Positions 1 to 8,685 are shown, counted from the stretch's first letter. The stretch: DNA of 64,000 nucleotides from Oceanibacterium hippocampi (GCF_900172325.1 NZ_FWFR01000002.1:434001-498000), one strand, 5' to 3'. Numbers and translations are program-made. Notes: generated from the sequence alone by a model not told the origin.

Positions 1-843
1 TGGTACCGGGCGCAGCGGGGCCAGGCGATCGCCATCGCCGCCATGGGCTTCCCGGCCGGCGAGGCACTCTTCCCGATCGTCGCCGTGGCCCTCGTCGCAT
101 GGATCGGCTGGCGCGAGACCTGGCTGGTCGCCGCCGGCGTCCTGCTCGCGGTCCTGCTGCCGGCGATGCTCCTGCTGCTCAGCCGTGGCCGCACCCCGAA
201 GGGCTACCGCGCCGACGGTGGCGACGATGACGGAACCGCGCCGCGCGACTGGACCCGCGGCGAGGTGCTTCGCGACCCGCTGTTCTACGCCCTCATGCCG
301 GGCCTGCTCGCCCCGCCCTTCATCCTGACCGGGGTGATCTTCAACCAGGTCCATCTGGTCGAGGTCAAGGGCTGGAGCCTTGCCGCCTTCGCCGTCGCCT
401 ACCCGGCCTATTCGCTGGCCGCGGTCAGCGCCTCGCTGCTCTACGGGATCGCCACCGACCGCTGGGGCTCCGGGCGGCTGCTGCCGGTCTACCTGCTGCC
501 GCTGGCCAGCGCCCTGGTCCTTCTCGCGTTCGGAACGGCACCCTGGACGCCGCTGGCCTTCATGGCGCTCAGCGGCTTCACCGCCGGGGCCGCGACGACC
601 CTGCTCGGCGCCCTGTGGGCGGAGATCTACGGCACCCGCCATCTCGGCGCGATCCGGGCACTGGCGGTCGCCTCGATGGTCTTCGCCACCGGCGTCGCAC
701 CCGGCATGATGGGCGCCCTGATCGATCTCGGGATCGACATCACCGACCAGATCCTGGCGATGGCCGGATACACCCTCGCCGCGGCCCTGCTCTTCCTCGG
801 GCTCAACATGGCGACCCCGCGGCTCACCCGTACCGCCGCCTGA
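1..843 (+). CDS. MFS transporter, C-terminal part (cut by left edge)
   Basis: The reading frame is open from the first base and ends at a TGA at 841-843, so this is the 3' part of a longer gene; about 280 residues are visible. The protein is strongly hydrophobic, with roughly seven to eight membrane segments separated by a charged cytoplasmic loop (about residues 60-85, rich in R, D and G), as in the central loop of 12-helix major facilitator transporters. A GxLxDRxGxxxxL-like motif (IATDRWGSGRLLP) follows the loop, which is the MFS signature between helices 8 and 9. The substrate cannot be read. Monocarboxylate-type MFS carriers are a likely group, but this is inference. Confidence 0.85.
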   Translation, partial: WYRAQRGQAIAIAAMGFPAGEALFPIVAVALVAWIGWRETWLVAAGVLLAVLLPAMLLLLSRGRTPKGYRADGGDDDGTAPRDWTRGEVLRDPLFYALMPGLLAPPFILTGVIFNQVHLVEVKGWSLAAFAVAYPAYSLAAVSASLLYGIATDRWGSGRLLPVYLLPLASALVLLAFGTAPWTPLAFMALSGFTAGAATTLLGALWAEIYGTRHLGAIRALAVASMVFATGVAPGMMGALIDLGIDITDQILAMAGYTLAAALLFLGLNMATPRLTRTAA

Positions 844-944
844 GACGCGCCGCCGGGTGGACGGGGCGGCAAAAAATTGTCACCATCCGCCGCACTGAAC
901 GGGAGCGCCCGGCCTCCCGTGGCGGCCAGGAAACGACGGCACGA

Positions 945-2504
945 ATGAGAACGACAGGATCAGCGAGAGCACGAACGAAGGCCGGCGTCGATGCCGCCGG
1001 CGAGGGTCGCGCGCTGCACAAGGCCGGACGGCTGAAGGAGGCGGCACGGGCCTACGAAAAGGCGCTCAAGGCCGACCCCCGGGATGACACGACGCGTTCC
1101 CTGCTCGGCGCCGCCCGGCTCGGCCTCGGCCAGGCGGGCGCCGCCGTCGACTGCTTCAGGATGCTGGTCCGGCGCGCGGGCGACGATCCCCGCAATCATT
1201 TCAACCTGGCGATCGCACTGACCGCAGCCGGACGGACCGAGGAGGCCGAGGCGAGCATCCGCGCCTGTCTCGAACGCGCCCCGGACGATCCGGCCGCGCT
1301 GAACAACCTCGGCGACCTGCTGCGCCGGCGCGGCGCGCTGGAAGAGGCCGAGCGACATTTCCGCAAGGCGCTCGCGCACGCCCCCGGCATGGTCGAGGCA
1401 ATGGTCAACCTGGCCGCCCTGCTCGCCAACCGCTACCAGACGGAACACCGCGACGAGGCCGAGGCATTGCTGCGCCGCGCCATCGCCGCGCGCCCGGGAC
1501 TGGCACGGGCGCACGAGATCCTCGCCCAGGTCATCGGCGCCCCCGGCCGCCGGGCAGAGGCGTTGGCCGCCGCCCGGGAGGCCGCCGCGCTGGCGCCCCG
1601 GGCGCTCTCCGCCCAGGTCGGCCTCGCCCGCGCCGCGATCCTGGCCGGCGATTACGAGGCGGCGGAAGCAGCCGCGTCCAGGGCGATCGAGGCCGATCCG
1701 GACTCCGCCGAGGCGCATTACCTGGCCGGGGCCGCGGCTTACAAGCTTAACCGCGTCGAGGCGGCACGCGCCGCCTTCGAGACCAGCCTCGCCCGCGATC
1801 CGGAAAACCGGTCGCCGAGCCACGCTGAATGCGTCGCCGCGCTTTTCGTTACGTTGCAGGCGCTCAGTCATGGCGAGCTGGCTGCCCCCCTGATGGATTA
1901 CAGGCGGCTGGTCCGCCCGGCGCTGCTGCCGCTGCCGGAGGGCTTCGCCGATCATGCCGAGCTCAATCGCAAGCTCGCGGCGGAGATCCGTGCCCATCCG
2001 ACCCTGCGGTTCGATCCGGAGGGTCGTGTCGCCCACGGCGCCGCGCTGACCGACAACCTGCTGGCCGACCCGAGCCCGGCCCACGCCGCCTTCATCGGTG
2101 CCGTCCGCCGGGCGATCGAGGATTACCGGACGGCGCTGCCGATCGAGCCCTCGCACCCGATCCTGCGGGCCCGGCCAAAGGCCTATCACATGGTCAGTTG
2201 GGCGACGCTGACCCGCGCCGGGGGCCTGATCGACAGCCATATCCACGAACATTCCTGGCTGTCCGGAGCCTATTACGCGACTCTCCCCGACATGAACGGA
2301 ACCAGCCCGGAGAACCCCGAAGGCTGGATCGAGTTCGGCCGGCCGACCCCGTTCTTCACCGCCGGGTTCGAACCGCTGGTTCATCTGGTGCGGCCCGAAC
2401 CCGGTCTTCTGGTGCTGTTCCCATCGGCATTGTTCCATCGAACCGTGCCGTTTACCGACGAGGCGGAACGAATCAGCCTGTCGTTCAACTGTTACCCGGA
2501 CTGA
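945..2504 (+). CDS. TPR-repeat protein with C-terminal 2-oxoglutarate/Fe(II) oxygenase domain
   Basis: 519 residues from the ATG at 945; the frame is open further upstream, but that part would overlap the MFS gene in another frame. Residues about 20-300 are a run of TPR helices with typical A-x-Y and P-x-x-A spacing. The last 200 residues resemble the putative 2OG-Fe(II) oxygenase family: a His cluster (SHIHEHSW) followed by a distal His (ALFHRTVPF) and an Arg (RISLSF) are in the order needed for iron and 2-oxoglutarate binding. TPR plus this oxygenase is a known domain pairing in proteobacteria, usually of unknown substrate. No signal peptide is seen, so it is probably cytoplasmic. The Shine-Dalgarno site is weak. 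Confidence 0.8.
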   Translation: MRTTGSARARTKAGVDAAGEGRALHKAGRLKEAARAYEKALKADPRDDTTRSLLGAARLGLGQAGAAVDCFRMLVRRAGDDPRNHFNLAIALTAAGRTEEAEASIRACLERAPDDPAALNNLGDLLRRRGALEEAERHFRKALAHAPGMVEAMVNLAALLANRYQTEHRDEAEALLRRAIAARPGLARAHEILAQVIGAPGRRAEALAAAREAAALAPRALSAQVGLARAAILAGDYEAAEAAASRAIEADPDSAEAHYLAGAAAYKLNRVEAARAAFETSLARDPENRSPSHAECVAALFVTLQALSHGELAAPLMDYRRLVRPALLPLPEGFADHAELNRKLAAEIRAHPTLRFDPEGRVAHGAALTDNLLADPSPAHAAFIGAVRRAIEDYRTALPIEPSHPILRARPKAYHMVSWATLTRAGGLIDSHIHEHSWLSGAYYATLPDMNGTSPENPEGWIEFGRPTPFFTAGFEPLVHLVRPEPGLLVLFPSALFHRTVPFTDEAERISLSFNCYPD

Positions 2505-2525
2505 ACGACGGGGCATGAGGCCGTC

Positions 2526-3032
2526 CTAGCGGAACGGGATCACGGCGACGATCAGACCGGACCGCGGGTCGATGGCAAGGCGGACCCATCCGCCGCGCGC
2601 GTCGCGGCCGTTCCGCCAGTAGTGGCGGCCGTCGAAATGGACCGGCCCGAGATCCCGGTAATGGCGCTGGTTGTAATAATGGCGGCCCTCGTAGTAGGGC
2701 GATGCCGGATGGCGATAGGTATCCCGATGCCATCGGCCACCGCCATAGGGGCTGCCATGGGCGCCCGGACGCCTCGACCAGTCGGACCGGCCGTGCTTGT
2801 CGCCATGGTGTTTCTTGTAATCGTGGCGATCCTTGTAATCGCGTTTCTTGTAGTGACGGTCCTTGTCGTGCCGACCCTTGTCGTTACGACCGTCGCGGTA
2901 GCCGTCATGGCCGCCGTCGACATGGATGACGACCGCCGCGGCCGGGCGTTTCGCGGAATCGGCGGCGGCGGGAAGGGTGAAGGCGGTCGCGGCAATCATG
3001 GCGACGGCAAGCAGTGTTTTGTGCATCATCAT
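2526..3032 (-). CDS. Histidine-rich periplasmic protein, RcnB-like
   Basis: 168 residues. The start at 3032 is chosen because AGGAG lies just upstream (3036-3040) and a clear signal peptide follows (three Met, Lys, then a hydrophobic stretch ending PAAADS). The mature part is a low-complexity region rich in H, K, D and R (about residues 45-110), then a C-terminal segment with HYWRNG and GWVRLAID that resembles the RcnB family of periplasmic nickel/cobalt homeostasis proteins. Role in metal binding or buffering is inferred from composition. It is transcribed away from the PepSY/two-component operon, with an operator shared between them at 3090-3126, so it is probably a target of that system. 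It lies convergent to the TPR gene. Confidence 0.72.
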   Translation of the reverse strand: MMMHKTLLAVAMIAATAFTLPAAADSAKRPAAAVVIHVDGGHDGYRDGRNDKGRHDKDRHYKKRDYKDRHDYKKHHGDKHGRSDWSRRPGAHGSPYGGGRWHRDTYRHPASPYYEGRHYYNQRHYRDLGPVHFDGRHYWRNGRDARGGWVRLAIDPRSGLIVAVIPFR

Positions 3033-3086
3033 CGTCTCCTGCGTTAGATCTAGTCCGAGTGAACGGGTTCGACCATGACGCACCGT

Positions 3087-3126
3087 GCATGAATGCCGCC
3101 TGAGACGATCATTCATGCGCCGTTCA
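3087..3126. promoter_or_regulatory. Four-element operator between divergent genes
   Basis: Tetranucleotides TGAA (3090), TGAG (3101), TTCA (3112) and TTCA (3123) are placed exactly 11 bases apart, making a palindromic pair of direct repeats. The two inner flanks also form a perfect 9-base inverted repeat, GCATGAATG (3087-3095) and CATTCATGC (3110-3118). Direct repeats with 11-base phase are typical of OmpR/PhoP-family binding sites. The same arrangement occurs at 5504-5540. The site lies 57 bases before the RcnB-like gene and 25 bases before the PepSY gene, so the adjacent response regulator is the obvious candidate ligand. Confidence 0.65.
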
Positions 3127-3151
3127 GTTTGCCGGCATTAGGAATTCCCGC

Positions 3152-3445
3152 ATGCGACGACGGTTACTCCTTGCCCTGATCTGCGCTTTTCTCGCCCTCG
3201 GCGCGGCGACGCCCGCCCTTGCGGTGAGCCAGGACGAGGCGCGCCAGGCGGTCCGCTCGGGCGAGGTGCTGCCGCTCTCCCGCATTCTCGGCCCGATCCG
3301 CCAGAACTATCCGGGCAAGCTGCTCGACGCCGACCTCGACCGGCGCGGCGGACGCTGGGTATACCGGATCAAGATCCTCGAGCCGAACGGTCGCGTCCGC
3401 GGGCTGACCGTCGATGGCCGGACCGGCCAGATCATCGGCAGATAG
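3152..3445 (+). CDS. PepSY-domain periplasmic protein
   Basis: 97 residues with a signal peptide (RRRLLLALICAFLALG, cleavage near PALA). The mature protein is a single PepSY fold: the segment GGRWVYRIKIL followed by a VDGRTGQII ending is characteristic. Such small PepSY proteins are often encoded directly before a response regulator and histidine kinase and are thought to modulate or sense for them. AGGAA sits 7-11 bases before the ATG. The gene is 12 bases upstream of the response regulator gene and certainly belongs to the same operon. Confidence 0.88.
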   Translation: MRRRLLLALICAFLALGAATPALAVSQDEARQAVRSGEVLPLSRILGPIRQNYPGKLLDADLDRRGGRWVYRIKILEPNGRVRGLTVDGRTGQIIGR

Positions 3446-3457
3446 GGAGCGAACGAC

Positions 3458-4129
3458 ATGCGAATTCTGGTCGTCGAAGACGAACCCGATCTCTCGCGCC
3501 AGCTTTCCACGGCGCTCGGCGACGCCGGCTATGCCGTCGACGTGGCGATGGACGGCGAGGAAGGCCATTTTCTTGGCGATACCGAACCCTATGACGCGGT
3601 CGTTCTCGATATCGGCCTGCCGAAGATGGACGGCCTGAGCGTGCTGGAGCAATGGCGCCGCGACGGCCGGGTCATGCCGGTCCTGATCCTCACCGCCCGC
3701 GACCGCTGGAGCGAGAAGGTTGCCGGAATCGACGCCGGCGCCGACGACTATGTCGCCAAGCCATTCCACATGGAGGAAGTGCTGGCCCGGATCCGCGCCC
3801 TGATTCGCCGCGCCGCCGGCAGCGCCAGCAACGAGATCGAATGCGGCCCGATGCGGATCGACACCCGGGCCGCGCGTGTGACCGTCGACGGGAACCCGGT
3901 CCGGCTGACCGCGCTCGAATACCGGCTGATCTCCTATCTGGCGCTCCATCGTGGCCGCATCGTCAGCCGCACCGAGATCATCGAGCATCTCTACGATCAG
4001 GATTTCGACCGCGATTCGAATACCGTCGAGGTCTTCATCGGGCGTCTCCGCAAGAAACTCGGGCAGGACCTGATCCGGACCGTCCGCGGCCTCGGTTACG
4101 TCCTGGCCGGCGAAGGTGATGCGGTCTAA
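3458..4129 (+). CDS. OmpR/PhoP-family response regulator
   Basis: 223 residues. The receiver domain (1-115) shows the acidic pair near the N-terminus (VEDEPD), the phosphorylatable Asp in VVLDIGLP near residue 51, the switch Thr in ILTARD and the conserved Lys in VAKPF near residue 101. The C-terminal part (about 125-220) is a winged helix with the usual ALEYRLISYL and NTVEVFIGRLRKKL segments. Its stop overlaps the start of the histidine kinase gene, so the two are translationally coupled. It likely binds the repeated operators at 3087-3126 and 5504-5540, which would make the operon autoregulated. Confidence 0.95.
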   Translation: MRILVVEDEPDLSRQLSTALGDAGYAVDVAMDGEEGHFLGDTEPYDAVVLDIGLPKMDGLSVLEQWRRDGRVMPVLILTARDRWSEKVAGIDAGADDYVAKPFHMEEVLARIRALIRRAAGSASNEIECGPMRIDTRAARVTVDGNPVRLTALEYRLISYLALHRGRIVSRTEIIEHLYDQDFDRDSNTVEVFIGRLRKKLGQDLIRTVRGLGYVLAGEGDAV

Positions 4130-5474
4130 CTCGCTCCTTTTCCGGCTCCTTCTCGGCGCCGCGATCTGGTCGGCGATCGCCCTGGTCGCCGGCGGCATCG
4201 CTCTCTCGGCAATCTTTCGCGAGCGGGTCGAGGACAATTTCGAACAGCGCCTGACGGTCCTCCTCTACGGTCTCGTCGCGGAACTCGACGTCGCCGAGGA
4301 CGGCGCGCTCGATGCCGCCTCGCCGCCCGGCGAACCCCGTTTTCACCAAGTCTACTCGGGCTGGTACTGGCAGGTCGATGGCGCCGACGGCGCGATTGCC
4401 CGCTCGCGTTCGCTGTGGGACCAGGCACTCGCCGCACCGTCCTGGGCGGACGGCGGGAGCGGTCCGCGCCGAAGCGCTCTCGACGGACCGGACGACAAGG
4501 CGCTGGTCGCGCTCAGCCTGCGGATCACCCTGCCCGCCATGCCCGACCGGCCGCTTATCGTCACCGTGGCCGGTGACCGGGCCGAGATCGACGCCGCCGC
4601 GGCGAGTTTCCAGCAGACCCTGATCTTCTCCCTCACCGCTCTCGGGCTCGGCCTGATCGTCGCGATCCTGCTGCAGGTCCGCTTCGGTCTTCGACCGCTC
4701 CGCAAGCTGCGCGACGGCCTGGCGGCGATCCGCGACGGTCGCGCCGAGACCCTGGACGAGGGCGTCCCGGACGAGATCCGCCCGCTTGCCCGCGAGCTGA
4801 ATGCCCTACTTCGCCAGAACGCGGCCGTGGTCGAGCGCGCCCGACGCCATGTCGGCAACCTTGCCCACGCGCTGAAGACCCCGGTGACGGTGCTCGGCAA
4901 CGAGGCGGCCGGCGACCGCTCCGGCCTCGGCGAACTGGTCACGCACCAGACCGAGCTGATCCGCCGCCAGCTCGATCACTACCTGGCCCGGGCGCGGACC
5001 GCGGCCACCGGTGGGGTCATCGGCGCCCGCACCGAGGTGCGCCCGGTCGCCGAGGCCCTGGTCCGGACCGTCGAGCGACTGCACCGCGACCGCGATCTCG
5101 ACATATCGCTGCAGGGCGACGACCTGCCCGACTTCCGCGGCGAGCGGGAGGATTTCGAGGAGATGCTCGGGAACCTCCTCGACAATGCCTGCAAGTGGGC
5201 CGGGAGCCGGGTCGTCCTGTCGCTCGGCACGAGCGGCGGCGCGCTGCGGATCGCCGTCGCCGACGACGGACCGGGACTGGACGCCTCGGTTCTCGATTCG
5301 GCGGTCCTTCGCGGCCGCCGGCTCGACGAGTCGGTCCCGGGCTCCGGCCTCGGCCTGTCGATCGTGAAGGATATCGCCGAACTCTACGGCGGGACGCTCG
5401 AACTCGGCACCGCTGCCCAGGGTGGTCTCGAGGCTCGCCTCACCTTGCCGGGCCTGCCGCGCCGGAACAGCTGA
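4119..5474 (+). CDS. Membrane sensor histidine kinase
   Basis: 451 residues from the ATG at 4119; a GTG at 4116 is equally usable. Both overlap the end of the regulator gene. Two membrane helices (about 9-33 and 168-188) enclose a periplasmic domain of roughly 130 residues. A HAMP-like linker follows, then a DHp region with the phospho-acceptor His in HALKTPV, and a HATPase domain with the N box (DNACKWAG), G1 box (DDGPGL) and G2 box (GSGLGLSIV). The stimulus is not visible in the sequence. The His-rich and surface-antigen genes sharing its putative operator suggest metal or envelope stress, which is inference. Confidence 0.94.
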   Translation: MRSNSLLFRLLLGAAIWSAIALVAGGIALSAIFRERVEDNFEQRLTVLLYGLVAELDVAEDGALDAASPPGEPRFHQVYSGWYWQVDGADGAIARSRSLWDQALAAPSWADGGSGPRRSALDGPDDKALVALSLRITLPAMPDRPLIVTVAGDRAEIDAAAASFQQTLIFSLTALGLGLIVAILLQVRFGLRPLRKLRDGLAAIRDGRAETLDEGVPDEIRPLARELNALLRQNAAVVERARRHVGNLAHALKTPVTVLGNEAAGDRSGLGELVTHQTELIRRQLDHYLARARTAATGGVIGARTEVRPVAEALVRTVERLHRDRDLDISLQGDDLPDFRGEREDFEEMLGNLLDNACKWAGSRVVLSLGTSGGALRIAVADDGPGLDASVLDSAVLRGRRLDESVPGSGLGLSIVKDIAELYGGTLELGTAAQGGLEARLTLPGLPRRNS

Positions 5475-5503
5475 TAGAAGCCCGCCGTTCGGGGCCGCGA
5501 ACA

Positions 5504-5558
5504 TGAACGGCCGATGAACGGCGCGTTCAGGCTCCGCTCAAACGGCGTTCCCTATTGT
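5504..5558 (+). promoter_or_regulatory. Second four-element operator and putative promoter
   Basis: TGAA (5504), TGAA (5515), TTCA (5526) and CTCA (5537) repeat the 11-base spacing and orientation pattern of the site at 3090-3126. A possible -10 hexamer TATTGT (5553-5558) follows 13 bases after the last element, 49 bases before the ATG of the surface protein at 5607. The match of architecture, not of overall sequence, indicates a common OmpR-family regulator. Confidence 0.6.
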
Positions 5559-5606
5559 CACCTGCATGAGCCGCGACGGGTCGCGGCGCTCCGTTGGAGA
5601 GGTCAC

Positions 5607-6074
5607 ATGAGGAATCTGTTCGTTACCGGTTGCCTTGCCGCGGCGCTGCTGATCGCGGCGACCGGCGCCGCCACGGCCGGCGGCCCCCGTCACCATGATC
5701 GGTCCTATCACGGGAAGGGCCACGGCTACGGCCATCACCGGGATTACCGGCATTACCGTCCGCACCACAAGCACTACAAGCACCGCCATCGCCACGGCAG
5801 CAGCTCGTCCCTCTTCCTGAATTTCCCGATCGTCGTGGCACCGCGCCCGGCGCCGGTCTATACCCCGCCGCCGCGCACGGTCTACGTGCCTGTACCGACA
5901 CCGGCACCGGCACCCGTTCCGTCCGTGAGCGGCGGCTACGACGGCAGCTATTGCCGGGAATACAGCACCACCGCTCAGATCGGCGGCCAGCCGCGCGAGA
6001 TGTACGGCACCGCCTGCCAGCAAGCCGACGGGAGCTGGAAGATCATCGGGCCGCTCACCCCGGTTCCGGACTGA
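5607..6074 (+). CDS. His-rich exported protein with RT0821/Lpp0805-type surface domain
   Basis: 155 residues. The start at 5607 is preferred because GGAGAGG stands upstream (5596-5602) and a signal peptide follows directly (NLFVTGCLAAALLIAATGAATA). The mature protein begins with a stretch dominated by His, Tyr, Lys and Arg (about 27-65), passes through a Pro/Val-rich spacer, and ends with the 17-kDa surface antigen domain, recognised by YCREYSTTAQIGG and YGTACQQADGSW. The C-terminus is closely similar to that of the next gene, so the two are partial paralogues. Exported, probably envelope-associated; exact role unknown. Confidence 0.78.
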   Translation: MRNLFVTGCLAAALLIAATGAATAGGPRHHDRSYHGKGHGYGHHRDYRHYRPHHKHYKHRHRHGSSSSLFLNFPIVVAPRPAPVYTPPPRTVYVPVPTPAPAPVPSVSGGYDGSYCREYSTTAQIGGQPREMYGTACQQADGSWKIIGPLTPVPD

Positions 6075-6117
6075 TCCCCGCCCGCATCGCCAACGACACG
6101 CGTAAGGAGAACAAGAA

Positions 6118-6600
6118 ATGACCCGCAAATCAGCCCTCCCCCTCGCCGCCCTGCTCGCCGGCGCTCTCGTACTCGGCGGCTGCGCGACCAACCAGCCCGG
6201 CCCGAAACAGGGTGTCGGCACGATCCTCGGCGCCATCGGCGGCGGCATTGCCGGCGCCCAGTTCGGCCATGGCAAGGGTCGCCTGGTGGCAACCGCCATC
6301 GGCACCCTGGGGGGCGCCGTGCTCGGCAATGCCGTCGGCCAGAGCCTCGACCGCGCCGACGCGACCTATGCGGCGCAGGCTCAGCAGGCAGCGCTCGAAC
6401 GCTATCCGAGCGGCGAGACGATCGAATGGCAGAACCCCGACAGCGGCCATTACGGCAGCGTCACCCCGCTCCGCACATATCGTTCGGACGGGCGCTATTG
6501 CCGGGAATATACCCAGACCGTCTGGATCGGCGGCCGCCAGAGCGAGGCCTATGGCGAGGCCTGCCGGCAGCCGGACGGCAGCTGGCAGATCCGCCAGTAA
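6118..6600 (+). CDS. RT0821/Lpp0805 family surface lipoprotein (17-kDa antigen type)
   Basis: 160 residues. A lipoprotein signal with lipobox LGGC places the lipidated Cys near residue 22. Next comes a glycine-zipper hairpin (GTILGAIGGGIAGAQFG and AIGTLGGAVLGNAVG), the hallmark of the rickettsial 17-kDa antigen family, and then the C-terminal surface domain with YCREYTQTVWIGG and YGEACRQPDGSW. AAGGAG precedes the ATG by 7 bases. It lies 43 bases after the His-rich paralogue and is probably cotranscribed with it. Confidence 0.9.
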   Translation: MTRKSALPLAALLAGALVLGGCATNQPGPKQGVGTILGAIGGGIAGAQFGHGKGRLVATAIGTLGGAVLGNAVGQSLDRADATYAAQAQQAALERYPSGETIEWQNPDSGHYGSVTPLRTYRSDGRYCREYTQTVWIGGRQSEAYGEACRQPDGSWQIRQ

Positions 6601-6636
6601 CTGCCGCCCGTCCCGGTAACCCTCAGGCGGTGGCGC

Positions 6637-8685
6637 TCAGTTGCCGAGCAGGTTCTTCAGCGTCTTCTTCACGTCCGGCTTGGCCGGCGCCTCGCCACTC
6701 CCGGACGTCGCCGCGCCGCCGTCACCGCCCTGCAGGACCTTGCCGAGGGCGCCCGCCGCGCCGCCTTCCTTGACCCCCTTGAGGGTGTCCTTGACGCTGT
6801 CGACCGCGGCACCCGGATCCTTCACCAGGTCCTTCACGACGCCTTCCATGTCGGGACGATAGGACAGATTGTCCCACGGCCCCTCGATGATGACCGGGAC
6901 CGCGAGCCCCTTCTTGTCGGTCGCGCCGCCCTGGCCTTCGAGGCTCGCCACCACCTTCGGCGTCACGCGGTAGTTGACGGTCCGCGCCGGCAGGTCCGAG
7001 GTTCCGGCGCCGTTCACCCGGATCAGCGGGTTCAGCAGCACCATGTCCTTGTTCTCGAGCTGGCCGTCGGTGATCGTGAAGGTGCCCGAAAGCTCCGCGA
7101 AATCGGTCTTCTGCTCGCCGCCGCCGCCGGAGAAGGCCGTCGTGACGTTGCGCACCATGGCGGCGAGATTGATGCCGTTGATGGAACCGTTCTCGAACTT
7201 GATCGCGCCCTTGCCATTGAGGCTTTCAACCATCGCCCGCTGGCTCTTGCCGCTGGCGGTGACGGCGACTTCGATCCGGCCGGTGCCTTCCAGCTTCTCG
7301 AAGCCGGCGGCGTCGGTCAGCAGCGGCTGGGCCTGGATGCCCTCGAGCACGAACTGCTCGCTGAGCGCCGGCACGGCCTTCGAGGCATCGAGGCCGATCT
7401 TGCCCTGCCCCTTGCCGCCATAGAGGTTGAGTTCGCTGAGATCGACCCCGAGAACGGCGTTCTTCAGCGTCATCGCCAGCGCGCTGCGGCCGATCTTGAG
7501 TTCCTGCACATGCAGGCCCTCGACGCTGAGCTTGAAATCGACATCGGCAGCACCGAGCCCGGAGAAGTCCATCGGCTCGTCGCTCCAGCCGGCAGCGGCA
7601 GCCTTGCCGCCCGAACCGGACGTGGTGCCGGAGCCCTGCCCGCCCGATCCGGCGGCGTCCGCCTTTTCCTTCGGCAGGTAGGGATTGACGTCGACCAGCC
7701 CGAGATCGAGCCGCCCGCTGAGCGCCGGCCGCGCGCCACCAAGCGCGACCGCCAGATCGCCGGTGCCCTTGATGTCGTCGAAGGCGATCGTGGCCTCGTT
7801 GAAGGAGACCTTCTGGCCGGTTGCGTCGAGCGCGCCCTTGACGGCAAAGGCCAGCGGCGTCGCGAAGTCGGCCTCAAGCGGCTGCCCGGCCCAGGCGGCG
7901 AGCGCCGTCAGCGACGGGATCTCCAGATCGACGTCGCCGGTTACCCGCGGCGCCTTGCCGACGGTCACGGTCCCGGCATATCCGGCGGTGACGACGGCAG
8001 ACTTGAGGTTCATCACGATCTCGGAGGTGCCATTTTCCAGGATCGGCCGGATGGTCGGCGAATCGATTGCCAGTTCCAGCTTCTCGCCGTTCTGCACCAG
8101 CGATCCGCTCGCCTTGAAGGGACTGTCGAGCCCGGTCAGCGCGACGTCGAAATTGATCTGCTCCAGAACCACCTTCTGGCCGGTCGACTGGTCGTCGTAG
8201 ATGACCCGGCCGTCGACGATACGCACCTCGCCGAGACTGATCTCGCTCGGCCCTCCGACCCCGCCGGCGCCGCTTTCGGCGGCCGGCGCCTCGCCCGGCG
8301 TCCCGAAGGCCCAGTTGGGCTTGCCCGCCTTGTCGACTGCCAGGTGGATGTCGGGCTCAACGAGCACGAAGCGGCCGAGCTTGACGTTGCCGCTCAGCAG
8401 CGGCAGCACCTCGAGCTCGATCCCGAGTTCCTTCAGCCGCACCATGTCGGCCGGCTCCTGTCCGGGGGCATTGGCGAAACGGACATCGGTGGCCTGCAAT
8501 TCCAGCCGGGGCAGCAGCGACAGGCTGAAGTCGCCGTCGATCGCAAGATCGCGACCCGTCGCCTCCTTGGCACGGACGATGACCTGTTCGCGGATCGTCT
8601 CGATCGGGATCACGAAGGGCAGGATCACCGCCGCCGCGACCACGATCACGACGAGGACGAGAAGGCCGATCAGGAGTTTTTTCAT
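6637..8685 (-). CDS. AsmA family protein
   Basis: 682 residues from the ATG at 8685 (an in-frame start 51 bases upstream would add an unlikely N-terminal tail). It starts with a single membrane anchor (LLIGLLVLVVIVVAAAVILP) and continues as a long beta-rich periplasmic domain with the AsmA N-terminal signature (ATGRDLAIDGDFSLSLLPRLEL) and a C-terminal AsmA-like repeat ending near the VNYRVTPKVVASL segment. A Gly/Ser-rich spacer interrupts the middle. AsmA proteins are inner-membrane anchored and take part in outer membrane lipid and protein homeostasis. It is convergent with the surface lipoprotein gene; no operon partner is evident. Confidence 0.9.
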   Translation of the reverse strand: MKKLLIGLLVLVVIVVAAAVILPFVIPIETIREQVIVRAKEATGRDLAIDGDFSLSLLPRLELQATDVRFANAPGQEPADMVRLKELGIELEVLPLLSGNVKLGRFVLVEPDIHLAVDKAGKPNWAFGTPGEAPAAESGAGGVGGPSEISLGEVRIVDGRVIYDDQSTGQKVVLEQINFDVALTGLDSPFKASGSLVQNGEKLELAIDSPTIRPILENGTSEIVMNLKSAVVTAGYAGTVTVGKAPRVTGDVDLEIPSLTALAAWAGQPLEADFATPLAFAVKGALDATGQKVSFNEATIAFDDIKGTGDLAVALGGARPALSGRLDLGLVDVNPYLPKEKADAAGSGGQGSGTTSGSGGKAAAAGWSDEPMDFSGLGAADVDFKLSVEGLHVQELKIGRSALAMTLKNAVLGVDLSELNLYGGKGQGKIGLDASKAVPALSEQFVLEGIQAQPLLTDAAGFEKLEGTGRIEVAVTASGKSQRAMVESLNGKGAIKFENGSINGINLAAMVRNVTTAFSGGGGEQKTDFAELSGTFTITDGQLENKDMVLLNPLIRVNGAGTSDLPARTVNYRVTPKVVASLEGQGGATDKKGLAVPVIIEGPWDNLSYRPDMEGVVKDLVKDPGAAVDSVKDTLKGVKEGGAAGALGKVLQGGDGGAATSGSGEAPAKPDVKKTLKNLLGN

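Noticed and set aside
960-2516. 518-codon leftward frame opposite the TPR/oxygenase gene
   Set aside because: The rightward gene shows TPR repeats and oxygenase residues; the opposite frame shows no domain.
5475-5503. Search for further operator copies directly behind the kinase gene and near 3060
   Set aside because: A single GAACGG-GTTC element near 3061 is out of the 11-base phase of the other four and was not counted as part of the operator.
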